A DNA stretch of 64,000 nt from DASPHG01 sp963748315 (GTDB lineage: Bacteria; Actinomycetota; Thermoleophilia; Solirubrobacterales; Thermoleophilaceae): the NCBI GenBank assembly GCA_963748315.1, contig CAVVIK010000006.1, positions 1,178,001 through 1,242,000 on the forward strand, given 5' to 3'. The position numbers and the translations under genes were made by a program. The notes beneath the pieces were generated by a model. It was not told the origin of the DNA. It saw nothing but the letters and a program-made list of their open reading frames with translations, and made no database searches. Below are positions 36,554 through 44,633 of this stretch, in pieces. Each line of letters opens with the position of its first letter. The first letter of the stretch is position 1.

Positions 36554-37456
36554 CGGCGGTCGCGGCGCTCGCGACCAGCGCCGGCTCGCGGCCCGTCCCG
36601 GGAGCGCCGGACTGCCCGGTCTTCCCGAGGTCGAGCCACTGGAACCAGCGCGTCGACGACCTGCCGGTGCTCTCCGGGTCGGACCGGATGGTGCGCGCGA
36701 TCGGCGCCCGGGACACCATGCACGCCGACTTCGGCTCCGGCCGCTACCAGGGCGCACGGATCGGGATCCCGTTCGTCACGGTCGGCGGGTCGCAGGAGAA
36801 GGTTCCGGTGCGATTCGGCTATGACGACGAGTCGGACCCGGGGCCGTACCCGATACCGCGGCACGTCCCGATCGAGGGCGGGCGCGAGCTCGGACGGCGA
36901 CCGGCACGTGATCGTCGTGGACCGCGCCCGCTGCCGGCTGTACGAGCTGTACGCGGCCTACCCGCACGACGGCGGCACGCGCTGGACCGCGGGGTCGGGC
37001 GCGATCTGGAGCCTGCGCTCGAACAAGCTGCGGCCGGCGGGCTGGACCTCGGCGGACGCGGCGGGGCTGCCGATCCTGCCCGGCCTCGTTCGCTGGAACG
37101 AGGTCAAGCGCGGCCGCATAAACCACGCGCTCCGATTCACCGTGCCGGAGACGCGGCGCGACTACATCTACCCGGCGCGCCATTTCGCGTCGGACTCGAA
37201 CGACCCCGACCTGCCCGCGATGGGACAGCGGTTCAGGATGAAGGCGAGCTATCCGATCGACGGCTTCCCGCGCCAGGCGCGCGTCGTGCTGAAGGCGCTC
37301 AAGCGCTACGGCATGTTCGTCGCCGACAACGGCTCGGCCTGGTACGTGACCGGCGCGCCGAACCGGCACTGGGACAACGACGCGCTGCACACCCTGCACG
37401 ACGTGCCGGGCAGCGCGTTCGAGGTGGTGGACACGAGCCGGCTGCCGCGGCCGTGA
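36517..37456 (+). CDS. Secreted hypothetical protein (start unclear, frameshifted)
   Basis: About 313 residues. A signal-like segment (VGVAAVLAAVAALATSAGS) precedes a mature part with SSHWNQRVDDLPVLSG, HADFGSGRYQGARIGIPF, VPIEGG, then RHVIVVDRARCRLYELYAAY and FTVPETRRDYIYPARHF. The end reads FVADNGSAWYVTGAPNRHW. No ATG/GTG/TTG exists in frame before the signal segment; a GGAGGG at 36505 lies 6 bases before ATC 36517, so a non-standard start or an error is possible. The frame also breaks near 36890. I recall similar secreted proteins in Actinomycetota but no known function. It is followed directly by the VOC gene. Confidence 0.6.
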
Positions 37457-37809
37457 TTCAACACGTCGCGCTCGAGGTCGCTCGCGCCGACGTCAGCGAA
37501 TGTGTCGCGTTCTATGCCCTCCTCGGCTTCCGACAGGTCGATCCGCCGGAGTCCCTGCGTGATCGGGCGGCCTGGGTCGAGAGCGATCGGACGCAGATCC
37601 ACCTGCTCTTCAGCGACGACCCGCACGTGCTTCCACAAGGCCATGTCGCCGTCGTAGTCCAGGAATACGAGCCCGTTCTCGCAAGCCTGCGCGCGGAGGG
37701 ATACGACTACGACCGGCGGGCAGAACACTGGGGATCGCCGCGCGCCTACGTGCGCGACCCCGCGGGAAATCTCGTCGAGCTGATGGAGTTCCCGCCGCCC
37801 TCGGCCTAG
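37453..37809 (+). CDS. Glyoxalase/VOC-superfamily protein
   Basis: A 118-residue VOC fold with two beta-alpha-beta-beta-beta units: IQHVALEVARADVSECVAFY, LLGFRQVDPPE, TQIHLLFSDDP and AYVRDPAGNLVELMEFP. The His, His and Glu positions (IQHVA, QGHVAV, VELMEF) can bind a divalent metal. This family includes glyoxalases, dioxygenases and resistance proteins; the substrate is unknown. The GTG start overlaps the preceding stop (GTGA). Its stop CTAG is shared with the aldo/keto reductase if a frameshift there is corrected. Confidence 0.85.
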   Translation: MIQHVALEVARADVSECVAFYALLGFRQVDPPESLRDRAAWVESDRTQIHLLFSDDPHVLPQGHVAVVVQEYEPVLASLRAEGYDYDRRAEHWGSPRAYVRDPAGNLVELMEFPPPSA

Positions 37810-38569
37810 CGCGAGAAGCGGCGGCGACGTTCTCCTCGAGGTGCTCGATCGAGGAGGTCCCGGGGATCGGCACGATCACCGGCGACCTGTGCAGCAGCCA
37901 CGCGAGTGCCTGCTGCGGATCCTCCACGGACCCGGCGCCGAGCGGGAACCAGGGAAGGAAGGCGAGCCCGTCGCGTTCGCACACCTCGAGCACCGGCTCC
38001 GACGTGCGGTCGCTGACGTTGTAGCGGTTCTGGACCGAGACGACGGTGGACAGCTCACGCGCCTGCGCGAGCTGATCCGCGTCGAAGTTGGAGACGCCGA
38101 TGTGCCGGATCTTCCCCTCGTTCTGGAGCGCGTTCAGCTCGCCGAGTGAGTCGGCGATCGGGACGTTCGGGTCGGGCGCGTGCAACTGGTACAGGTCGAT
38201 GCGCTCCAGCCGCAGCCGCCGCAGGCTGCCCTCGCACGCCTCGCGCAGGTGGTCGGGATGACCGTTGCGATGCCACTGCCCCGGCCCCGAGCGCTCCAGG
38301 CCGCCCTTCGTCGCGATCACGAGGTCGTCCGGGTACGGATAGAGCGCCTCCGCAATCAGCTCCTCGCTGACCTCCGGTCCGTACGAGTCGGCGGTGTCGA
38401 TCAGATTCACCTCCAGCTCGACCGCACGGCGCAGCACCGCCTTCGCAGCTTCGCGGTCGGGCGGATCACCCCAGACCCCCTTGCCCGTGATCCGCATCGC
38501 ACCGAATCCGAGCCGGTTCACCGTCATGTCCGCGATGTCGAAGGTGCCTGCGTCCGACGCACTCGCCAT
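37806..38569 (-). CDS. Aldo/keto reductase
   Basis: A TIM-barrel NADPH-dependent reductase of about 255 residues of clear family sequence. Visible are LGFGAMRITGKGVWGDPPD, VNLIDTADSYGPEVSEELIA (Asp and Tyr of the tetrad), LVIATKGGLERSG (Lys), ERIDLYQLHAPDPNVPIADS (His), IRHIGVSNFDADQLA and the NADPH site VIVPIPGTSSIEHLEENV. After EENVAAASR the literal frame continues to 37610, antisense through the VOC gene, with sequence unlike any AKR. One base shift gives a TAG at 37806-37808 instead, so I place the end there. The usual last helix would be short. Confidence 0.83.
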
Positions 38570-38605
38570 GACGGCGAATGTACCCGCGCGGGGTAGGCTT
38601 GAAGC

Positions 38606-39991
38606 GTGCCGGACTCGCGTGCAGCCGACGTCGTAGTCGTCGGAGCCGGCCTCGCCGGGCTCGCCGCCGCGCGCAGGTTGACGGCGGAGGGGATCGACTG
38701 CGTCGTCCTCGAGTCGCGTGACCGCGTCGGCGGCCGGACGCTGAACCATCCGATCGGCGACGGGAAGGTCGTCGAGGTCGGCGGACAGTGGGTCGGCCCG
38801 ACGCAGACGCGCGTGCTCGAGCTGATGCGCGAGCTCGGGCTCGAGTCGTTCCCCACGTACGACCAGGGCGAGCACGTGATCGAGTACGAGGGCGAGCTCG
38901 ACCGCTATACCGGCACGATCCCGAAGCTCGCGAAGCACGTGCTGGCGGACTTCGGCCAGGCGCAGTGGAAGCTCGACCGGATGGCGCGGAAGGTCCCGGC
39001 GGAGGCGCCGTGGACCGCGCCGAAGGCGAAGGAGTGGGACAGCCAGACGCTCTGGTCCTGGATGCGCCGCAACGTGTACACGCGTGGCGGGCGCGAGGGG
39101 CTGTCGCTCGGCGTGGAGGCGGTGTGGGCGGCGCAGCCGGAGGACCTCTCGCTCCTTCACGTCCTCTTCTACATCGCCTCGGCCGGCGGGCTCGACGCGC
39201 TGTGGGACACGGAGGGCGGCGCGCAGGACGCGCGCGTCGTCGGCGGATCGCAGCTGATCTCGATCCGGATGGCGGAGGAGCTCGGCGACCGCGTCGTGCT
39301 CGAGGCGCCCGTGCGCCGGATCGCATACGAGCCGGACCGGGTGACCGTGTACGCGGACGACCTCGAGGTGGAGGCGCGGCGGGTGATCGTCGCCATCCCG
39401 CCGACGCTCACCTGCCGGATCGCCTACGACCCGCCCATGCCGGCGCTCCGCGACCAGCTGACCCAGCGCATCCCGCAGGGCGCGGTGATCAAGTGCATGG
39501 CGATCTACGACCGCCCGTTCTGGCGCGAGCGCGGGTTGACGGGCCAGGCAACCAGCATCGACGGGCCCGTGAAGCTGACCTTCGACAACTCGCCGCCCGA
39601 CGGCAACCCGGGCGTGCTGCTCGGCTTCCTCGAGGGGACGCACGCCCGAGAGCTCGGCGCGTGGGACGCCGGCCGCCGGCGCGCTGCGGTGATCGACTGC
39701 TTCGCGCGGCTGTTCGGGCCCGAGGCTGCGAACCCGGTCGATTACGTCGACAAGAGCTGGGCCGACGAGGAATGGACGCGCGGTTGCTACGGCTGTTACA
39801 TGCCGCCCGGCGCGTGGACCGCGTACGGGCCGCAGCTGCGCGAGCCGGTCGGGCCGATCCACTGGGCCGGTGCCGAGACGGCGACCGTCTGGAGCGGCTA
39901 CATGGACGGTGCGGTCCGCTCCGGTGACAGCGCTGCAGAAGCCGTTTCAGCGTCGCTTATGGCGCGCGGCGGGCGTTTCGCAACCGCCTGA
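38606..39991 (+). CDS. Flavin-containing monoamine oxidase-like amine oxidase
   Basis: A 461-residue FAD-dependent amine oxidase. The N-terminal ADP motif VVVVGAGLAGLAAARRLTAEG is followed by VLESRDRVGGRTLNHPIGDG. Further blocks: VVEVGGQWVGPTQTRVLEL, the middle LSLLHVLFYIASAGGLD, and the C-terminal FAD block GPIHWAGAETATVWSGYMDGAVRSGDSAA, here quoted in part. It matches putrescine/tyramine-type oxidases of Actinomycetota, oxidising a primary amine to an aldehyde, NH3 and H2O2. The GTG start at 38606 is 36 bases from the divergent aldo/keto reductase start. Confidence 0.88.
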   Translation: MPDSRAADVVVVGAGLAGLAAARRLTAEGIDCVVLESRDRVGGRTLNHPIGDGKVVEVGGQWVGPTQTRVLELMRELGLESFPTYDQGEHVIEYEGELDRYTGTIPKLAKHVLADFGQAQWKLDRMARKVPAEAPWTAPKAKEWDSQTLWSWMRRNVYTRGGREGLSLGVEAVWAAQPEDLSLLHVLFYIASAGGLDALWDTEGGAQDARVVGGSQLISIRMAEELGDRVVLEAPVRRIAYEPDRVTVYADDLEVEARRVIVAIPPTLTCRIAYDPPMPALRDQLTQRIPQGAVIKCMAIYDRPFWRERGLTGQATSIDGPVKLTFDNSPPDGNPGVLLGFLEGTHARELGAWDAGRRRAAVIDCFARLFGPEAANPVDYVDKSWADEEWTRGCYGCYMPPGAWTAYGPQLREPVGPIHWAGAETATVWSGYMDGAVRSGDSAAEAVSASLMARGGRFATA

Positions 39992-40038
39992 CTCGGCAAA
40001 CCCTCAAGGGACGGGAAAACCCGACCCGGAAGGACCCA

Positions 40039-40227
40039 ATGAGCATCACGGACAAGATCACCGGCCGCATCAAGAAGGCCGCAGGCGACCTGACGGACGA
40101 CGCCAGCACGAGGCGTGAGGGCGCACGCGAGGAGCGCAAGGGCGAGGCGAAGGAAGAGCTCGACCGTGCGCACGACCGCGCCGACGCCAAGGCTGAGGAG
40201 GTCGCGAACCTCGAGCGCAGGACCTAA
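40039..40227 (+). CDS. CsbD-family stress protein
   Basis: A 62-residue highly charged helical protein: MSITDKITGRIKKAAGDLTD then EGAREERKGEAKEELDRAHD. This is the CsbD-like pattern, known from general-stress proteins in bacilli and other bacteria. There is no membrane segment. GGAAGGA lies just before ATG 40039. It is followed two bases later by a small acidic ORF, then the DJ-1/Ku pair, so this stretch looks stress-related. Confidence 0.85.
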   Translation: MSITDKITGRIKKAAGDLTDDASTRREGAREERKGEAKEELDRAHDRADAKAEEVANLERRT

Positions 40228-40229
40228 CC

Positions 40230-40358
40230 GTGGAGACGCCGCGCGAAGAGTCCGACCAGCTCCCCGAGGAGGCGCCGTCCGAACAGGTGCCTGACGACGA
40301 TGGGAGCGGCGAAGCCCGCGACGAAGCGGAGGACAGCGCCGGCGCACGCGACGAGTAG
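40230..40358 (+). CDS. Tiny acidic ORF (42 residues)
   Basis: From GTG 40230 the frame gives 42 residues rich in Glu, Asp and Pro: TPREESDQLPEEAPSEQVPD, then GSGEARDEAEDSAGARDE. It begins two bases after the CsbD stop and ends before the hairpin at 40381. The codon bias is like that of neighbouring genes and the composition resembles other small acidic, possibly disordered, bacterial proteins. No family recognised; it may not be translated. Confidence 0.4.
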   Translation: METPREESDQLPEEAPSEQVPDDDGSGEARDEAEDSAGARDE

Positions 40359-40380
40359 GCACTTCGTACGCATTGAGGTT

Positions 40381-40407
40381 GCGACCCTGGCCCACGGCCG
40401 GGGTCGC
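40381..40407 (+). terminator. Strong hairpin after the CsbD unit
   Basis: A 12-base-pair stem formed by GCGACCC-T-GGCC and GGCC-G-GGGTCGC around the loop CAC, with one T-G wobble. No T-run follows, so it may be a weak or non-canonical terminator, or a 5'-UTR hairpin for the DJ-1 gene starting at 40429 with an AAAGGAG ribosome site. Confidence 0.45.
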
Positions 40408-40428
40408 TGCCGTTGAAAGGAGAAACAG

Positions 40429-40980
40429 ATGGGAAAGCTCGATGGCAAGAAGATCGCTTTCCTCGCCGCTGACGGCGTGGAGCAGTCAGAGCTGACGGAG
40501 CCGTGGAAGGCCGTGGAGCAGGAGGGAGGGACACCCGAGCTGGTTTCGCTCGAGGAGGGTGAGATCCAGGGGGTGGAGAACGAGTTCGACAAGCTCGACA
40601 CCTTCAAGGTGGACACGACCGTCGCCGACGCCGACCCGTCGGACTACGACGGGCTCGTGCTTCCCGGCGGCGTGATCAACCCGGACAAGCTGCGCGCGGA
40701 CGAGAAGGCCGTCGACTTCGTGCGCTCGTTCGTCGAAGCGCGCAAGCCGGTCGGCGCCATCTGCCACGGGCCGTGGACGCTGGTCGAGGCAGGCGTGGTC
40801 GACGGGCGCAAGATGACGTCGTACGCGAGCATCCAGACCGACCTGAAGAACGCCGGCGCGAACTGGGTCGACGAGGAGGTCGTCGTGGACGACGGTCTCG
40901 TCACCAGCCGCAGCCCGGACGACCTGGACGCGTTCTGCCCGAAGGTCGTGGAGGAGATCTGCGAGGGAGTACATGCCTAG
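40429..40980 (+). CDS. DJ-1/PfpI type-1 glutamine amidotransferase-like protein
   Basis: A 183-residue DJ-1/PfpI protein (YhbO/YraA group): KKIAFLAADGVEQSELTEPW, the Glu of the catalytic site in VEQSE, YDGLVLPGGVINPDKLR, and the nucleophile elbow VGAICHGPWTLVEAG with the Cys-His pair. Members act as deglycases, glyoxalases or stress proteases protecting protein and DNA. It overlaps the Ku gene by 8 bases, so it is translationally coupled to a DNA-repair factor. Confidence 0.88.
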   Translation: MGKLDGKKIAFLAADGVEQSELTEPWKAVEQEGGTPELVSLEEGEIQGVENEFDKLDTFKVDTTVADADPSDYDGLVLPGGVINPDKLRADEKAVDFVRSFVEARKPVGAICHGPWTLVEAGVVDGRKMTSYASIQTDLKNAGANWVDEEVVVDDGLVTSRSPDDLDAFCPKVVEEICEGVHA

Positions 40981-41794
40981 GGCGATCTGGACCGGGGCGA
41001 TCTCGTTCGGGTTGGTCAACGTCCCGGTCCGGATGTACTCCGCGATCGACGAGCACAAGCTGCACTTCAACTACATCCACGAGAAGGACGGCAGCCGGAT
41101 CGGCTACGAGAAGGTCTGCAAGACCGAGGGCAAGCCGGTTCCGGACGACGAGATCGTCAAGGCGTTCGAGTGGGAGAAGGGCGAGTTCGTCCCGATGCGC
41201 GACGAGGACTTCGAGCGCGCGCAGGAGGACACGTTCAAGGCGATCGACATCCACGACTTCGTGGACTACGAGGAGATCGACCCGATCTACTTCGAGCGCA
41301 CGTATTACCTCGGGCCCCAGGACGGCGCGGAGAAGGTCTACGCGCTGCTCGTGCGCGCGATGGACGAGTCAGGCCGTGCCGCGATCGCGAAGTACGTGAT
41401 GCGCGATCGCCAGCACCTCGGGTGCCTGCGGGTCGCGGACGGGGCGCTGCTGCTCGAGAAGATGTACTTCGCCGACGAGATCCGGCCGGTCGACGACCTC
41501 AAGCCCAAGGTCAAGAAGGGCGACGTCGACAAGCGCGAGGTCGAGATGGCGCAGGCGCTGATCGACAAGCTCTACGGCCCGTTCAAGCCCGAGCAGTACG
41601 AGGACACGTACCGCGACACCCTCTGCGAGATCATCAAGGCGAAGCGCGCCGGCGAGACGATCGAGGAGCCGGAGCCGGAGAAGCCGAAGGCCGCGCCGGA
41701 CCTGATGGAGGCGCTGAAGGCGAGCCTCGAGCAGGCGGACAACGGCGGCAAGACGAAGAAGTCGTCGAGCTCGAAGGCCAAGGCAAAGGCCTAG
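40973..41794 (+). CDS. ku: Ku protein, non-homologous end joining
   Basis: A 273-residue bacterial Ku that forms a ring on DNA ends and recruits LigD in repair of double-strand breaks. The Ku core reads RAIWTGAISFGLVNVPVRMY, DGSRIGYEKVCKTEGKPVP, IDPIYFERTYYLGPQDGAEK and VMRDRQHLGCLRVADGALLL. A Lys/Ser-rich C-terminal tail (GGKTKKSSSSKAKAKA) matches tails that bind DNA or LigD. Its start overlaps the DJ-1 gene stop by 8 bases. The partner LigD-type polymerase is at 31117, 9 kb upstream on the same strand; no ligase gene is in this window. Confidence 0.93.
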   Translation: MPRAIWTGAISFGLVNVPVRMYSAIDEHKLHFNYIHEKDGSRIGYEKVCKTEGKPVPDDEIVKAFEWEKGEFVPMRDEDFERAQEDTFKAIDIHDFVDYEEIDPIYFERTYYLGPQDGAEKVYALLVRAMDESGRAAIAKYVMRDRQHLGCLRVADGALLLEKMYFADEIRPVDDLKPKVKKGDVDKREVEMAQALIDKLYGPFKPEQYEDTYRDTLCEIIKAKRAGETIEEPEPEKPKAAPDLMEALKASLEQADNGGKTKKSSSSKAKAKA

Positions 41795-41825
41795 CGGTGC
41801 ACCTCCGCGGGGTACAGACCTTCGT

Positions 41826-42287
41826 GTGGGACAGCGAATCGATGAGGGCGGCCGGGACAAGCGCCATCGGCAGCTCATGGAGCTGCTGCAGGAGCTGCGC
41901 GTCGCGGTCGTCGGCGTCCAGGTTCTGTTCGCGTTTCTGCTGACGGTGCCGTTCACGCAGGGCTGGGCACGCGTAACCGAGTTCCAGCAGGACATCTACT
42001 TCGCCGCGCTTCTGTGCTCGGCCGCGGCCACGGCCTGCCTGATCGCGCCGTCGGCGATTCACCGACTCGACTTCGAGCGCGGCGACAAGCCGGTGATCGT
42101 GCAGATCAGCAACAAGCTGCTGATCGCCGGCCTCGGGTTCCTCAGCATCGCGATCGTCGCGGTCGTCTGCCTCATCACGGACTACATCTACGGAGGCTCG
42201 GCGGTGGTCGCGTTCACCGTGGGGACGGCTGTCGTCTTCATTGCACTCTGGTACGCGATCCCGCTGTTCCTACGCCTGAGGGACTAG
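41826..42287 (+). CDS. DUF6328 four-TM membrane protein
   Basis: A 153-residue protein with an N-terminal amphipathic LMELLQELRVAVVGVQVLF and about four membrane segments: AVVGVQVLFAFLLTVPF, AALLCSAAATACLIAP, LLIAGLGFLSIAIVAVVCL and AVVAFTVGTAVVFIALWY. It matches the DUF6328 pattern of actinobacterial membrane proteins; function unknown. It lies 31 bases after Ku and 11 before the FAD oxidoreductase on the same strand. Confidence 0.75.
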   Translation: MGQRIDEGGRDKRHRQLMELLQELRVAVVGVQVLFAFLLTVPFTQGWARVTEFQQDIYFAALLCSAAATACLIAPSAIHRLDFERGDKPVIVQISNKLLIAGLGFLSIAIVAVVCLITDYIYGGSAVVAFTVGTAVVFIALWYAIPLFLRLRD

Positions 42288-42298
42288 CCTCGGCCTGA

Positions 42299-43747
42299 GT
42301 GCTCGACGCCGCCGTCATCGGCGCCGGCCACAACGGCTTGGTCGCCGCCGCGTACTTGGCCCGCGCTGGGCTGGATGTGGAGTGCTTCGAGCGGCGTGAC
42401 ATCGTCGGCGGGGCGTGCGTCACGGAGGAGCTGTGGCCCGGCGTCCGCGCGTCTCCCGGCGCGTACACACTGTCGCTGCTGCGCCCCGAGATCGTGCACG
42501 ACCTCGACCTCGCGGCGCACGGGCTCGAGGTGGCGGTGCACGAGCCGTACCTGTTCGCGCCGTTTCCCGACGGCCGCAGAGTCGTCACGTGGTCGAGCCG
42601 GGAGAAGACGTGCGCCGCGATCGAGCACGACTGGTCGGCCGCCGACGCCGACGGGTACCGCGAGTTCGCGGACCGCTGGGAGCGGGCGGCCGAGCGCGCG
42701 CGACCGCTCATGCTCGCGCCGCCCGACCGCGAGCGCTGGGTCGACGCCGTGGGGGAGCAGATCCTCGACGGGTCGATCGCGGCGGAGCTGGCCGGCATCC
42801 CCTCGGAGCCGGTGCGCGTGCCGTTCGCGATCCAGGGGTTGATCGGAACGCTCGCGGGACCGGAGGACCCCGGCACTGCGTTCGTCGGCTTCTACCACGA
42901 CCTCGGGCAGGCGGCGGGCGTGCCGGGGGCGTGGGGCTATGCGCGCGGCGGCATGGGCGCGGTCACGGCGGCGCTGCGCGCCGCGGCGGAGGCGGCCGGG
43001 GCGCGCGTGCGGCTCGAGGCGCCCGTCGACCGCGTGCTCGTCGACGACGGCCGTGCCACCGGGTTGGTGCTCGACGGGGGCGAGGAGGTGCGTGCGCACA
43101 CGGTCCTGTCGAACGCAGACCCCGTGACGACCGCGCGTCTCGCCGCGGTCGAGACAACGCGCGAATGGCGGCAAACCGGGCCGGTGGTGAAGGTGATGCT
43201 GCTGCTCGACGGCCTGCCGGACTTCCCGAGCTGGCCCGGTCCCGAGCCCTGGCAGGGCGCGATCGACATCGGCTTCACGATGGACGACCTGTCGGCGGCC
43301 GCCGCGGACGCGCGCGCAGGACGCCCAGCGGCGCGCCCGTGGATCGAGGCGGCGTGCCAGACCGCGGCGGACGACACGCTCGCGCCGCCGGGCCGGCACG
43401 TCCTGTCGCTCTTCTGCCAGTGCTTCCCCGGCGACGCCGACGCCGATGCCGCGGCCGACGCCGCGATCGCGCGCTTCGCGGAGGTCTGCCCGGGGCTGCC
43501 CGACCGGATCGTCGACAGGCTGGCGCTCGGGCCACGGGAGCTCGAGCAGCGGTTCGGGCTCGCCGGCGGGCATATCTTCCACGGCGAGATGCTTCCCGGC
43601 CAGCTCTTCGACGGCCGCTACGCGCCGGATCGGTTCGAGGGCATCGACGGCCTCTACCTCGCGGGCTCGGGCGCGCACCCGGGCGGTGCGGTCACGGGCG
43701 CGCCCGGCTACCTGGCGGCGCGGGCGGTGATCGCCGGGCGTGGCTAG
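42299..43747 (+). CDS. Phytoene desaturase/PYROXD2-like FAD oxidoreductase
   Basis: A 482-residue flavoprotein. The FAD-binding start is VIGAGHNGLVAAAYLARAGL, then ERRDIVGGACVTEELWPG, GYARGGMGAVTAALRAAAEA, and the C-terminal CrtI-type block GLYLAGSGAHPGGAVTGAPG. It is closer to the eukaryotic PYROXD2-like branch than to carotenoid desaturases, as judged from the SPGAYTLSLLRPEI region. There are no carotenoid genes nearby, so a carotenoid role is unlikely. GTG 42299 is the start. It overlaps the next gene by 8 bases. Confidence 0.87.
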   Translation: MLDAAVIGAGHNGLVAAAYLARAGLDVECFERRDIVGGACVTEELWPGVRASPGAYTLSLLRPEIVHDLDLAAHGLEVAVHEPYLFAPFPDGRRVVTWSSREKTCAAIEHDWSAADADGYREFADRWERAAERARPLMLAPPDRERWVDAVGEQILDGSIAAELAGIPSEPVRVPFAIQGLIGTLAGPEDPGTAFVGFYHDLGQAAGVPGAWGYARGGMGAVTAALRAAAEAAGARVRLEAPVDRVLVDDGRATGLVLDGGEEVRAHTVLSNADPVTTARLAAVETTREWRQTGPVVKVMLLLDGLPDFPSWPGPEPWQGAIDIGFTMDDLSAAAADARAGRPAARPWIEAACQTAADDTLAPPGRHVLSLFCQCFPGDADADAAADAAIARFAEVCPGLPDRIVDRLALGPRELEQRFGLAGGHIFHGEMLPGQLFDGRYAPDRFEGIDGLYLAGSGAHPGGAVTGAPGYLAARAVIAGRG

Positions 43748-44633
43748 GTGCTTCGTCACTCGCACGCTGCCGGGGACCGCGCTCGACCGGCTTCGCGCCG
43801 AGCACGACGTCGACATCTGGCCGGGCGAGCTGCCGCCGTCGCGCGACGAGCTCGTCGAGCGCGCGCGCGACGCCGAGGGGCTCCTCTCTCTGCTGACCGA
43901 CGTGATCGACGCGGACGTGATCGCGGCGTGCCCACGTCTGCGCGCGATCTCGAACTACGCCGTCGGCTCGGACAACATCGATTCGGAGGCGGCTGCCGCG
44001 CGCGGGATCGAGGTGTGCGTGACGCCAGACGTGCTGACGGACACGACCGCCGACCTGGCGTTTGCGCTCCTGCTCGCGGCGGCGCGGCGGCTGCCCGAGG
44101 GCGAGCGCGCGGTTCGCGCCGGTGAGTGGCGAACGTGGGAGCCGAGCGGCTGGCTCGGCCAGGACGTCCACGGCGCGACGCTGTGCATCGTCGGGATGGG
44201 GCGGATCGGCGGCGCGGTCGCCCGCCGCGCCGAGGCGTTCGGCATGCGCGTGGTCGCGGTCGGCCGCGGCGAACCACTGCACGGTGCGCTCGCCGACGCC
44301 GACTTCGTGTCGATCCACTGCCCGCTCACCGACGAGACGCGCGGCCTCTTCGGCGAAGCCGAGTTCGCCGCGATGAAGGCGACCGCCGTGCTCGTGAACA
44401 CCGCGCGCGGCCCGATCGTCCGGACCGACGCGCTGCGCAGCGCGCTCGCCGACGGCGAGATCGCCGCCGCCGCGCTCGACGTGACCGACCCGGAGCCGCT
44501 GCCCGCCGATCACCCGCTGCTCGAGGCGCCGAACCTGCTGGTCGTCCCGCACATCGGCTCGGCGACCCACCGCACGCGCGAGCGCATGGCCGACCTGGCC
44601 GTCGACAACCTGCTGGCCGCGCTCGAGTCCTAG
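43740..44633 (+). CDS. D-2-hydroxyacid dehydrogenase (glyoxylate/hydroxypyruvate reductase-like)
   Basis: A 297-residue NAD(P)-dependent D-isomer 2-hydroxyacid dehydrogenase reducing a 2-oxoacid such as glyoxylate or hydroxypyruvate. Visible are the substrate loop SNYAVGSDNID, the NAD motif ATLCIVGMGRIGGAVARRAE, the catalytic Arg in VNTARGPIVRTDAL, Glu in ALDVTDPEPLPADHPL, and His in VVPHIGSATHRTRERMA. The GTG start overlaps the upstream flavoprotein gene by 8 bases, suggesting the two act together. It ends on a CTAG shared with the first gene of the polysaccharide locus. Confidence 0.9.
   Translation: MARCFVTRTLPGTALDRLRAEHDVDIWPGELPPSRDELVERARDAEGLLSLLTDVIDADVIAACPRLRAISNYAVGSDNIDSEAAAARGIEVCVTPDVLTDTTADLAFALLLAAARRLPEGERAVRAGEWRTWEPSGWLGQDVHGATLCIVGMGRIGGAVARRAEAFGMRVVAVGRGEPLHGALADADFVSIHCPLTDETRGLFGEAEFAAMKATAVLVNTARGPIVRTDALRSALADGEIAAAALDVTDPEPLPADHPLLEAPNLLVVPHIGSATHRTRERMADLAVDNLLAALES

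Noticed and set aside
34544..36757. 737-codon minus-strand open frame
   Set aside because: It is an out-of-frame shadow of the ppx gene; the ppx frame has all the family motifs.
37610..39862. 750-codon minus-strand open frame
   Set aside because: Only the aldo/keto reductase portion (to 38569) has family sequence; the rest is antisense to the amine oxidase gene.
39950..40038. Possible stress-sigma promoter (GTTT ... GGCAAA) before CsbD
   Set aside because: The match to GTTT-N-GGGTA-type consensus is weak and the -35-like half lies in coding sequence.
42284..43816. 510-codon minus-strand open frame
   Set aside because: It is the antisense shadow of the PYROXD2-like oxidoreductase, without any recognisable domain.
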